Shown: positions 1-7,217 of the stretch, one piece after another | Layout: each line of letters opens with the position of its first letter | Numbering within the stretch: the first letter of the stretch is position 1 | IMG/VR virus record: IMGVR_UViG_3300017971_000770 | Coordinates: 1 to 23,574 of that record | Source of the DNA: a virus | Direction: 5' to 3' (one strand) | DNA length: 23,574 nt | Notes under the pieces: model-generated | Database searches by the model: none | The model's input: the letters and a program-made list of their open reading frames with translations, nothing else | Told to the model about the DNA's origin: nothing | Program-made: the position numbers and the translations under genes

Positions 1-22
1 GATTATACCTCGACGGTAGCTG

Positions 23-50
23 TTGACGCCACCGCCGGATATGCTATCTT
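23..50 (+). promoter_or_regulatory. Sigma-70-type extended -10 promoter for candidate ncRNA
   Basis: TTGACG at 23-28 matches the -35 consensus at five of six positions. It is separated by 16 bases from TATCTT at 45-50 (four of six, keeping the key first, second and last positions). A TG one base upstream of the hexamer (42-43) makes it an extended -10. A start near 57 (run of four G) would place the transcript exactly at the 5' strand of a stem formed with 143-148. Read by eye only; strength is inferred. Confidence 0.5.
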
Positions 51-56
51 GTAACT

Positions 57-468
57 GGGGCCGGCGATGGCTCTCCTGGAAATGCCGAACCGGGATCTTT
101 GTGAAGGATGACCGGCCGGCAACGATAGTTGGGACCTCGCTTGGCCCCGTCTTAGTTCATTCGCCCTCCCGCTTTCTAGGCAGAATAGTCAAACTGTCCG
201 GGCGTAGATTCTCTGCGGCGGTGCCCGAGCTGTGGACGGCCCAGCGGAGAAACCGAGACCGAAGCGCGGTAGAGTTGATCACCTGCATGGTGAGCACCCC
301 GCGGTAGCCACGAAAAAGAGATGAGCTGATCTGGGAGAAGTGGTAACGTCCGTGCGGACGTCGGGAAAACCCGCTGAGGCGAGGGCATCCGTTCATGGTT
401 TGCTCCATGAATCCGGGCTTTCGCGGAGGGGCGCCGTGCTGGTGTTCGTGCACCAGCCGGCGTTTTTT
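57..468 (+). ncRNA. Candidate structured noncoding RNA, about 410 nt
   Basis: No convincing coding frame lies here: the only forward frame in the 5' part begins at a TTG inside the -35 box and has no ribosome site. The stretch is rich in pairing. The 5' end GGGGCC (57-62) pairs perfectly with GGCCCC (143-148). Inside is a long hairpin 84-120 (GCCG/CGGC, CCGG/CCGG, AUCUUU/AAGGAU with two small internal loops). Another hairpin pairs 199-208 with 212-227. TCACC/GGTGA pairs at 279-293, ACGTCC/GGACGT at 346-361, CGGG/CCCG around AAAA at 362-373, and TTCATGG/CCATGAA at 392-411. It ends in an intrinsic terminator. It does not look like tmRNA (no tRNA-like 3' end), RNase P RNA or SRP RNA. The function is unknown. 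An alternative is a long 3' UTR of a gene left of the window, but the promoter at 23-50 argues for a separate unit. Confidence 0.42.
432..468 (+). terminator. Rho-independent terminator (plus strand)
   Basis: CGCCG (432-436) and GCTGGTG (438-444) pair with CACCAGC (451-457) and CGGCG (458-462), giving 12 base pairs with one bulged T at 437 and a six-base loop. Six T residues follow at 463-468. It is directional: the minus strand would have the A run before the stem, so it cannot stop the leftward late operon. It ends the candidate ncRNA and insulates the downstream plus-strand gene. Confidence 0.8.
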
Positions 469-601
469 CTCCACGTTGGGGTGGAATTGCGACTGCTCGC
501 TGGGTGGCTGGAAACTCTTCCTCTACTACCTTTATAGCATAATCCGCAGTCACTTACAAGCCCCCCGCTCGTAAAACCCCAGAAAAGACCACACAGAGCC
601 C

Positions 602-630
602 TTCCCGAATGTCCCGATCTCTGGTACTAT
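602..630 (+). promoter_or_regulatory. Possible extended -10 promoter for the exported-protein gene
   Basis: TACTAT at 625-630 matches four of six -10 positions and is preceded by TG at 622-623. The sequence 17 bases upstream (TTCCCG, 602-607) is a poor -35, so recognition would rest on the extended -10. Placed after the terminator at 432-468 and before the leader hairpin at 646-678, it is the most plausible start for the gene at 703. The rest of 469-601 shows nothing I can name. Confidence 0.3.
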
Positions 631-645
631 AGGAGGGGGGCACAG

Positions 646-678
646 CGATAGGTTGCCGGCGACCACGGCTGCCTATCG
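646..678 (+). promoter_or_regulatory. 5' leader hairpin upstream of exported-protein gene
   Basis: CGATAGG (646-652) pairs with CCTATCG (672-678), and inside it GCCG (655-658) pairs with CGGC (666-669). That gives 11 base pairs with a two-by-two internal loop and a seven-base apical loop. It ends nine bases before a strong Shine-Dalgarno run GGGGAGGG (688-695). It may stabilise the mRNA or bind a protein; no T run follows, so it is not a terminator as written. Confidence 0.4.
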
Positions 679-702
679 GTAAAGAAAGGGGAGGGTGTGG
701 CA

Positions 703-1434
703 ATGAAATATCAGGCGCTTTTCGCGTGCGTTTTTCTGGCTCCGTGTGTGGCATTGGCGCAGCAGGGTACGTTTTCCGGGCGAGCAGCCGAACTTCTCGG
801 CGGCCACCGGACGCCAGTTCGCGTGAAGCCACCGGCCGTACTCACGGTCAAAAACATCGAGAAGTACCTCGGGGAACAGCAGCAACTGCTCAGGGCAGCA
901 CAGCGTGGCCGCCCCTCACGGCTCGCGAAATCGCCAGTGTCGTACGATGTGAAGCGGAAACGCTTCACCTACCGAACGATTCAAAATAAGAAGGCAGAAG
1001 TGAAACGCCTGGAATCCCTGCTTGGCACCTTACCGCAGATTCACCGTTACGCCCATCAGGCGGGGCAAATCGGCAGCCTAACGGGCCCCCGCACGCGATT
1101 CACAATAGAGGAGATTGACACTGAAAAGGCATTTATCATCCAATACACGCCGCATGGTGGCTGGAACTTCTGGCTTGTCGGCCCAATCGTGAAGACATTC
1201 CAGAAGGGCCCCCTATTGGCTATGCGTAATGGTCGACCCGCCGAGCGTCAAATTCCCGGTGCCTTTAGAATTACAGGACAACAGGCGGGGCCCGCCCGTT
1301 ACAGCAAAGGATTGTTTGATGTCGTGGAGCCCTACAATCTAGCACCACACTACAAGAAACTGGGAATCGCAAGAAAAGAAAAAGACAAAAAGAAGACCGC
1401 GCCGAGAACACGCAGTAAGCCCAGAGAGAAGTAG
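703..1434 (+). CDS. Exported protein of unknown function, Lys/Arg-rich
   Basis: 243 residues. I prefer the ATG at 703 over the in-frame GTG at 697 because GGGGAGGG lies seven bases upstream of it. Residues 1-19 form a signal peptide (hydrophobic 5-19, likely cut after Ala-Leu-Ala). The mature protein begins with Gln-Gln and then a 13-residue motif GTFSGRAAELLGG (22-34) that also occurs near the tape-measure C-terminus in this window. The middle is mixed helix/strand with aromatic and basic residues. The last 20 residues are almost all Lys, Arg, Ser, Pro or Thr, suggesting a nucleic-acid or anionic-surface contact. It is the only protein gene on the plus strand and has its own promoter-like element and leader hairpin, the pattern of a phage moron. 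I do not recognise the family. Export and the gene boundaries are fairly sure; the role is unknown. Confidence 0.72.
   Translation: MKYQALFACVFLAPCVALAQQGTFSGRAAELLGGHRTPVRVKPPAVLTVKNIEKYLGEQQQLLRAAQRGRPSRLAKSPVSYDVKRKRFTYRTIQNKKAEVKRLESLLGTLPQIHRYAHQAGQIGSLTGPRTRFTIEEIDTEKAFIIQYTPHGGWNFWLVGPIVKTFQKGPLLAMRNGRPAERQIPGAFRITGQQAGPARYSKGLFDVVEPYNLAPHYKKLGIARKEKDKKKTAPRTRSKPREK
766..804 (+). repeat. Copy 1 of 39-bp coding motif shared with tape measure gene
   Basis: Encodes GTFSGRAAELLGG. The inverse-orientation copy at 7,334-7,372 (minus strand) encodes GTFSARAAGLLGG. The two share 30 of 39 bases and 11 of 13 residues, and five of the nine mismatches are silent third positions. No similarity continues on either side. 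Confidence 0.5.
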
Positions 1435-1569
1435 GTCGGGGGAGAATCGCAACACAAGCCACCATACGCGCCCGCGTGGCCTGTGGAGCGACGTTGGCGT
1501 CACCGGAGGCAGAACTGCCCTCAGCCGCAGAGCGCCGCTACTGGGCCACTGAGGAGCCAGAATAGCACA
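1435..1569. other. Convergent intergenic gap
   Basis: The rightward exported-protein gene and the leftward late operon end on either side of this 135-base gap. A short imperfect inverted repeat (GAGGCAG/CTGCCCTC, about 1,506-1,521) is present, but neither strand has a T run after it. No convincing terminator for the long leftward operon is visible, so it may be rho-dependent or the converging units may overlap. Confidence 0.4.
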
Positions 1570-1830
1570 CTACAGGGCGGCCGGTTCCAGGGTGATGACC
1601 TGGTCGTCTCTTTCGACCGCCTCGACGGCCGTCTTAGCCGCTTGCCGCTTCTCGAAAAGAAACACCCAATCAATGGGGGTCTGCCGCAATTTCTCGTCAA
1701 TCCATTCGTCTGCCGTATAGAGCGGCGCGCCGGTTTTGTCGTCAACCGGAATCGGATAGAGAGTGACAACAGCCTCGGCGACACGGGTTAAGTGCTCGTC
1801 TGGAATCTGAAAGCAAATCCGTTTCGGCAT
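1570..1830 (-). CDS. Small hypothetical protein at the end of the tail operon
   Basis: 86 residues with an ATG start and GAGG seven bases upstream (GAGGTGCAGTC-ATG). It lies 14 bases after the fibre-like gene and is the last gene of the leftward block. It is probably globular and mostly helical, with an acidic middle (DDKTG, DEWIDEKL) and no signal peptide or membrane segment. I do not recognise a family. Its position suggests a tail-fibre accessory or chaperone role, as is common for small genes after fibres, but nothing in the sequence proves that. Confidence 0.65.
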   Translation of the reverse strand: MPKRICFQIPDEHLTRVAEAVVTLYPIPVDDKTGAPLYTADEWIDEKLRQTPIDWVFLFEKRQAAKTAVEAVERDDQVITLEPAAL

Positions 1831-1844
1831 GACTGCACCTCGAA

Positions 1845-4523
1845 TCAGGCGAGTGTATAAACTGGAAGGAAGTAGTCTTGATCGGTGATCTGGTCGCCGT
1901 CGTCCTGGACTTCAATCTTGACCCAGCCGGCAAGCGTGGCGGTGGTCACGTCGCCATTGTCGACGATGGAGCGGGAAAGGTCGGCAGCAGCGGCGGTGCC
2001 AATGACTTTGAGGAAGGGCTCGTCAACGTCTTTCTGCTCAAGGGTCTGAACCGGGATTGCAGCGGTAGTGCTCGCCTGGGAGGCGTGGAGCGGGGTCGTT
2101 GGCGCCACTCCCACGCCCAGGTAGCCGCCGGTGAAGGTGAAGTCCCCGGTATCCACGTTGAAAACAAAATCAGACCCGTCATGGGAGATCTGGCCATCGC
2201 CTCCGGATGTCGCTCCAAACTGGAGCTCTTTCGAGTTGGCGGGAATCCAGAGGTGGCCGTCTTTGTTGATTCTGAGTCGTTCCGTTCCCGCGGTGACAAA
2301 CCGAATTGCCTTACTGTCGGCGGAAACGGTTGAAAAACCGAAGATGTCAATACAGGAACGGGAAGCAAGGTTTGTGCCTCCACCTGCCGACAGGCGAAGA
2401 AAGCCGGCGTCTGAAGCTTTTGAATCCGAGTAGCCACGTAGCTCCCCATCAAGTGACGCAACAGTAATCGCCGGAATCGAAGAGGTGGCGTCAAGCGTCG
2501 AGTTCTGGAGTGCGGCCACACCGTCGGCAAGGTGGAAATCCTCGTAGGGTGCGTTTGTATAGATCCCAAAGGTTCCGCCCGAGAAGTAGAAGCTCCCAGA
2601 GGTGAGGGTAAAGGCTCCATCTGAGCCATCCCACCCGATAGACAGTTGGTCCCCACCGCCAAAGTTCACCTCATCCGCGAGCGAAACTGTAACCGTGCCC
2701 CCGCCGTTGTCGGTGACCGTGAAATCGCCGGAGTCGAACTGAAGCACGCTGACCCGCTGCACTATCGGGCTGTCGTCCGTTTCTTTGACGGTCAGGGCGT
2801 CCGGGCCGGTAACGCCAACGATCACGACGTGGTTGGTGGCATCCTTCTGGAATGTGATCGGGTAGTTGTAGGTGAAGTTATAGGGGTTGGCGTCTTCGAG
2901 CTTGATCTTGCCGACCGGCTCGAAGAGGCCGGAATCGGTCCCCTCGATCATCACTGGTGCCTCTACGTCGACGATATACCAGAGGTTTTCCTGCCGGTCG
3001 TACGCAACAACCACCCGATCGCCAGATTCGATCTTCTCGTAGTACCAGTTGAATGCTTCAATGTCGCAACCAGAATCCTCGACACCCGAGAAGCTACCGC
3101 CAAACACTTTCCACCAGAGATCGACGGTCACCCGATCGCCGGCCACGACGTCCGCTTTCGTCTTGCCAACTCCAAAGATCTTGAAACAGCCCTCGATATA
3201 CTCCCATCGTTTGCGGACCTCGGACCACTTCGCAAACCCAAAAGATCCCTTGTGACCGACTGCGCCCTTACGGCCGATGCCCGGGTAGTAGGCTGAGACG
3301 TTCTCTGTCTCCCACTCGCCCGGGAGATAGATCCACACTGGCGGTGAGCCGGGTTCGTCGAGGAACTCAGCCTTGAATCGGACCGGCCAAGTTTCGTCCC
3401 CATTCTGGAGAAAGTCGTCGTCGACTACCTCGAATTGCCGAATCGGCGGCGCCTCATCGATCGCGTATAGCGGCCGTTCATCGCCCGACACGTCCAGCAG
3501 GCCGAGTAGTTTTCCCTTGTAGGGGTCCCATGCCGGCAGTAAATTGACCTTCTCCTCATCGAGCGTGCCGGTTACTACAGTAGCGGTGGTTGATTCAGCG
3601 GTTGCGCCTGAAGTGGCTCCGGTGATCGTGCGATCGCCCGGCGTGCCCTCGGCCTCGAAATCAGCAGATCCCTCCTCCAGGTGAATGTAGAGGTCCGTGC
3701 CGTCATCCTCGAAAAGCCAGCCACTCGCACCGGTCACCTCTTGCGTCACGTACTCGCCGGGCGTGAAGGTGCCGACCTTGCCAGAATAGGTGACCTTGAC
3801 GAGGGCTTCCGGCCGGTGGCGAAGTGGCAGAATCCAGCAGTCTTCCTTGACCTCCAGAAGACCCTCGCGGAGATCACCGCCCTGCTTCGGGTCGAGGTGC
3901 ACTACCTTGCCGTCGAACACACCCGATGCGTTGACCGTGGCATACCGCTTGCCGGTGTCGGGCTGGATCTGCACCAGCTCGGTACGGTGGCTGAGGTTAC
4001 CGAACCGGATTAGGGCCCGGCGTACGCCCGTCCCCGATTCCTTCCAGAGAATGAGAGCAGCCCCGTCGGTGCCACTTTCGAGGGCGCCGCGGTCGCCATC
4101 CTTGATGTCGGCATGATCGTGGTTCTCGTCACTGACGTCTATCCTCGCAACGCAGACGCCAGCGACGCAGGCCGTGGCGATCTTGCCGGCCTTGGCGGGT
4201 TCCAGGAAGACAACGAACTTGCCTTCGTGGGTGCCGGCGGCCGGCGTCACGCCCCTAATGATCGGCCCAGCCTTGAAGGCATCAAGATTTGCAGACGGCA
4301 GCGGGAAGACGGTATCAACACCCAGCACGCTGAACCGGTCGAGGTCATGGGCAGTAGTGTTCTTGACCTGCAGGATCGTCGCCTGCCAGTTGTCTCGCAG
4401 TGGCGTGCGGCTGGTGCTGGACTGGAGGCGCTGGACGTACTCCGCCGCATCCACGAAAGAATTATGGGCAGCCGCGGAAGGTGCCCATGGCTGCCCTGGC
4501 TTGACTTTCTGAGCTGAAGGCAT
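1845..4523 (-). CDS. Large tail fibre-like virion protein
   Basis: 892 residues from the ATG at 4,523. An upstream in-frame TTG at 4,556 would overlap the preceding gene and lacks a ribosome site; even the chosen start has only a weak purine run (GGCGAGA). The N-terminal third is a mixed globular region. The middle is beta-rich, with Gly/Thr/Ala-rich stretches such as TGATSGATAEST. From roughly residue 600 it carries fibre-type units: a motif like VTAGTERLRINKDGHLWI near 743-760, and two degenerate copies of the GxLGIGTxxPxxxLH pattern (GTFGIYTNAPYEDFHLADG, then GYLGVGVAPTTPLHASQ). That pattern is known from phage fibres and hyaluronidase-like or S74-chaperone-associated tail proteins. No intramolecular-chaperone peptidase S74 domain follows; the chain ends in a compact acidic strand-rich segment. 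It likely sits at the distal tail with the beta-helix protein encoded just upstream. Receptor binding is inferred. Confidence 0.7.
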   Translation of the reverse strand: MPSAQKVKPGQPWAPSAAAHNSFVDAAEYVQRLQSSTSRTPLRDNWQATILQVKNTTAHDLDRFSVLGVDTVFPLPSANLDAFKAGPIIRGVTPAAGTHEGKFVVFLEPAKAGKIATACVAGVCVARIDVSDENHDHADIKDGDRGALESGTDGAALILWKESGTGVRRALIRFGNLSHRTELVQIQPDTGKRYATVNASGVFDGKVVHLDPKQGGDLREGLLEVKEDCWILPLRHRPEALVKVTYSGKVGTFTPGEYVTQEVTGASGWLFEDDGTDLYIHLEEGSADFEAEGTPGDRTITGATSGATAESTTATVVTGTLDEEKVNLLPAWDPYKGKLLGLLDVSGDERPLYAIDEAPPIRQFEVVDDDFLQNGDETWPVRFKAEFLDEPGSPPVWIYLPGEWETENVSAYYPGIGRKGAVGHKGSFGFAKWSEVRKRWEYIEGCFKIFGVGKTKADVVAGDRVTVDLWWKVFGGSFSGVEDSGCDIEAFNWYYEKIESGDRVVVAYDRQENLWYIVDVEAPVMIEGTDSGLFEPVGKIKLEDANPYNFTYNYPITFQKDATNHVVIVGVTGPDALTVKETDDSPIVQRVSVLQFDSGDFTVTDNGGGTVTVSLADEVNFGGGDQLSIGWDGSDGAFTLTSGSFYFSGGTFGIYTNAPYEDFHLADGVAALQNSTLDATSSIPAITVASLDGELRGYSDSKASDAGFLRLSAGGGTNLASRSCIDIFGFSTVSADSKAIRFVTAGTERLRINKDGHLWIPANSKELQFGATSGGDGQISHDGSDFVFNVDTGDFTFTGGYLGVGVAPTTPLHASQASTTAAIPVQTLEQKDVDEPFLKVIGTAAAADLSRSIVDNGDVTTATLAGWVKIEVQDDGDQITDQDYFLPVYTLA

Positions 4524-4542
4524 TGCGTGATCTCGCCTGTTG

Positions 4543-6387
4543 CTACGACACGACAAACGGCTCTACCAGGAGTGCGCGAATGTACGCAGCCTGCCCAGGC
4601 GTACCGGCCCCATCGGCAGAAAGTGCAATGGCAATCGCCGTTTTCCCACTGGTGGCAATCTTGGCCAATCCGGCGACCGTCCCGTTGCCGAGCGGATCGC
4701 CGACGCTGATATTCTCGCCGTCGTCAGTCGGGAAGTCGTAGCAGTACCCCCGGGTCAGCACACGGTGTCGGGCATCGTCTGCGGCATTGCCTAGAACGGT
4801 CACACCTAAGACACGTCCGTCGCCCAAGGTGGTTGAGGTGCCGAATCCATCCTCTTTCCGCACAACCAGCCGCTTATTGTCGACTTGGCTCCCGTCGCGA
4901 TTGATGACCCAGAAGTATTCCTGGCGGTCCTCATACCACTGACTGACGTTGTCGCGAATGATATTAACTGAATGCCACGTCCCCGCCGCGTCGAGGCCGG
5001 CAATCGGGTCAGCGCACGCTGGGTCGAAAACGTTCCCAAGAATCACGTTGTCGTAGCTACTTCTGGTCCCGAAAGTGATACCTGCATTACCAGTCTGCTC
5101 GACCCAGATATTGCAGCCACTGATAACGTTTTCGAGTGCACCACTTAAGTAGACACCGCCGGCGGCATCAGTCGTTGCTCCGTCGGTGATCTGTGTGTTG
5201 ACAATCGAATTGCGGTAACCCCCGATGATCTTCAGTGCGTATTCGTCACGAGTGTAAGCATCGGGGGCCGCAGTTGTGATGTCGCCCTCGGTGCCCAGCA
5301 CACGCATGTTGATGAAGTTATCTTGCCCTTTCAAAAGAACCAGTGCCGGGCCGGCGTTCGCGTTCACTTTCGTGCCGGTGATCTTAGCGCCACCCGAGCC
5401 GGTAAGGAAGATGCCGCCGCCGTCGCAGTGCTCGAACCATCCGTCAAGAATGCGGCAGCCCCAGGGCTGGTTGATGTGCATGGCATCTCCCTTGCAGGAG
5501 ATCACATTCACGCCGTGCAATTGGAGATCGTAGTGGTTCGCGTTGACAACCACTCCATTGCATCGCCAGTCGAAGTTGCCGCTGACTTTGTCGCCCTGGT
5601 TGGCCTTATTGCCGTCAATGGCGAGATTCCGCAGGCCGAACCCGGCACCAGTATAGGCGCCGTTGACACGCTCATAGTGGACGACGTCGCAATCCTGGCT
5701 GTCGGCCAACATAATGGTGGCATGGTTGACGCCGTCGCCCTCGAGGTAGACGAAATCATTCAAGTTGACGGCACAGGTCATCCGCCGAGCATTCACCCCA
5801 GTGTAGGTCTCATAAGTCCGCGTGTCGAGTGTGATCGTGTCGGGGTCGGCCGTCTTGGCAGTCACGGTCCCGATGTGGTCTTCGTGTTTATCCTCCAACG
5901 TGTCGCCGCCAGTGTCACCATCACGGATTCGGAAGAGTTGCCCGACCTCCACGTCGGCGATAGTGGCTTCTCCAGAAAAAGTGATCCCGGAAATCACACC
6001 GGTGGTTCCCGTGAAGGTGCAGTCACTGATCACGATATCTGTCTGCCCGGCCGCCTTGCTAACGTAGAGCGTGCCAATGATGCGCACCACGCCGCCCTGG
6101 TTGTTGGTGCGGCCCGGGCCGTTCGCCTTGGCTTCGTCGATCGCGGCCTGCAACTGCACTTGATCGCCCCCGGAAGCGCGTGTGCCGCTGCACAGGTATC
6201 GGCCGTTGCCGGGAACTCGCATCCACGCGGGAGCATCGCGACCGATCACAGTGTAGGTCGCGCTGGACCCTACGCGACTGTGCAGATCCTCAACGGCTTC
6301 GCGTAACACTTGCGGCCATGGGGTCGGTCCTGGTTCCCGTAGCCGAGCAAGAAAGTCGGAATAGTCTAATGAATCGGGAATCGGCAT
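4543..6387 (-). CDS. Right-handed beta-helix tail adhesin (tailspike-like)
   Basis: 614 residues from the ATG at 6,387, which has GGAG eight bases upstream. The ATG at 6,414 lies inside the end of the preceding gene and is less likely. After an N-terminal segment of about 90 residues, a typical single-stranded beta-helix entry appears (QLQAAIDEAKANG...GGVVRIIGTLYV). Some 400 residues follow of short strands with regularly spaced Asn/Gly/Cys turns (for example GLRNLAIDGNK, NGVVVNANHYDLQLHGVNV, GDAMHINQPWGCRILDG), as in pectate-lyase-fold tailspikes. The last 100 residues form a separate beta-rich domain that may be a cap or trimerisation unit. Such proteins bind or cut surface polysaccharide, but I cannot identify catalytic residues, so hydrolase activity is open. 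It lies between an unknown tail protein and the fibre-like gene. Confidence 0.75.
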   Translation of the reverse strand: MPIPDSLDYSDFLARLREPGPTPWPQVLREAVEDLHSRVGSSATYTVIGRDAPAWMRVPGNGRYLCSGTRASGGDQVQLQAAIDEAKANGPGRTNNQGGVVRIIGTLYVSKAAGQTDIVISDCTFTGTTGVISGITFSGEATIADVEVGQLFRIRDGDTGGDTLEDKHEDHIGTVTAKTADPDTITLDTRTYETYTGVNARRMTCAVNLNDFVYLEGDGVNHATIMLADSQDCDVVHYERVNGAYTGAGFGLRNLAIDGNKANQGDKVSGNFDWRCNGVVVNANHYDLQLHGVNVISCKGDAMHINQPWGCRILDGWFEHCDGGGIFLTGSGGAKITGTKVNANAGPALVLLKGQDNFINMRVLGTEGDITTAAPDAYTRDEYALKIIGGYRNSIVNTQITDGATTDAAGGVYLSGALENVISGCNIWVEQTGNAGITFGTRSSYDNVILGNVFDPACADPIAGLDAAGTWHSVNIIRDNVSQWYEDRQEYFWVINRDGSQVDNKRLVVRKEDGFGTSTTLGDGRVLGVTVLGNAADDARHRVLTRGYCYDFPTDDGENISVGDPLGNGTVAGLAKIATSGKTAIAIALSADGAGTPGQAAYIRALLVEPFVVS

Positions 6388-6404
6388 TTCGAGGTCTCCG
6401 GCAA

Positions 6405-7217
6405 TTAAGCCCATGGATCGGGCAGCCCGAGGGCGGTAATATCAGCGTAATCGTAGACACGTTCAACGTGGGCAGCCAGCGGTCGGTCGGTCAGAGTGTT
6501 AGCCGCGCCATCTTCCTTCTTCTCGTATTCGATCCAAAGGTAATGATGACCTTCCTTATCGACGCCCGTGATATCGCCAATCGTCATTCCGGTCTTGGTT
6601 CTTGATGACGCAAAACGATAGGTAAGCCCGACCGGCTCCTCGCCCCGCTTCGCACCACTGGTACCCAGGAATAGGGTCTCGCCCTTGTCCCAGATTCGCC
6701 ACGGAGCATCATTGATCTTCGCGGTAGTGGATTCGAGGGTCTGTATGAAGCCATGGCTAGCGACAGTCTCATAACTAGCGTAGTGGGTCTCCTCCCAGGT
6801 GAAGACCGGCACCTTGATATCGACGCCCTCGACGGTCCGGCCGCTGCCATCTTGCCGAACGCCGATCGCGCCCTTGTGGTCTGGGGGCGTACCGGCTGCG
6901 GCGTAGCTCTGCACGTGTGCTAGGGCGTTTGTAATGTGGAAATTCTCGACGCCGATGTTGAACGACCAGGAGATATCCCCGGGCTCGCCCTGTTCCATCG
7001 TGCCGTAAATGACGGTTCCCGCCCAGATGCCGCCCCCCTCTTCGACGACTCGCGCATTCTCACGAACGAGACCCATCGTAACAGTCGGCGATGCGGCTAA
7101 CACGAGGCCGTAGGCGGTTGCCTTATCCTCAGTGCCACGCACTTGGTACTTTAGCAGCGCCTGAGGATTTCGCCCCTTAGTGACTTCCTGTCCGACAAGC
7201 TCGACGACGTAAGCCAT
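6405..7217 (-). CDS. Tail protein of unknown function downstream of tape measure
   Basis: 270 residues. The ATG at 7,217 shares one base with the tape-measure stop (TAATG), with AGGG about nine bases upstream, so the two are translationally coupled. An earlier in-frame codon would extend into the tape measure and is not needed. The protein is strand-rich, with no signal or membrane segment. It has recognisable blocks such as WSFNIGVENFHITNAL, VEGVDIKVPVFTWEETHY, LFLGTSGAKRGEEPVGLTYRF and GVDKEGHHYLWIEYEKKED. It resembles, from memory, a conserved hypothetical family in planctomycete prophages. The gene right after the tape measure usually encodes the distal tail (Dit) or a tip protein, so a tail-tip role is the best inference; no known Dit signature is visible. 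Confidence 0.7.
   Translation of the reverse strand: MAYVVELVGQEVTKGRNPQALLKYQVRGTEDKATAYGLVLAASPTVTMGLVRENARVVEEGGGIWAGTVIYGTMEQGEPGDISWSFNIGVENFHITNALAHVQSYAAAGTPPDHKGAIGVRQDGSGRTVEGVDIKVPVFTWEETHYASYETVASHGFIQTLESTTAKINDAPWRIWDKGETLFLGTSGAKRGEEPVGLTYRFASSRTKTGMTIGDITGVDKEGHHYLWIEYEKKEDGAANTLTDRPLAAHVERVYDYADITALGLPDPWA

Noticed and set aside
57-468. tmRNA, RNase P RNA, SRP RNA or group I/II intron
   Set aside because: No tRNA-like 3' end, no conserved RNase P core (GAGGAAAGUCC type), no SRP Alu/tetraloop signature and no domain V-like hairpin could be recognised.
176-553. Minus-strand open frames over the left end
   Set aside because: They run through the terminator stem and the candidate RNA hairpins, have low-complexity Arg/Pro content and no ribosome site. 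I treat them as chance frames.
2646-3296. Open frame on the plus strand, 216 codons
   Set aside because: Antisense to the fibre-like gene; no ribosome site and no recognisable domain, while the sense frame is clearly structured.
1845-4523. Diversity-generating retroelement (fibre gene with variable repeat, near an unexplained RNA)
   Set aside because: No reverse transcriptase is visible, and I found no near-duplicate of the fibre 3' end elsewhere in the window.
5323-6306. Long open frame (327 codons) on the plus strand
   Set aside because: It lies wholly antisense to the beta-helix gene and has no ribosome site or protein-like pattern. GC-rich third positions in the sense gene keep the reverse frame open.
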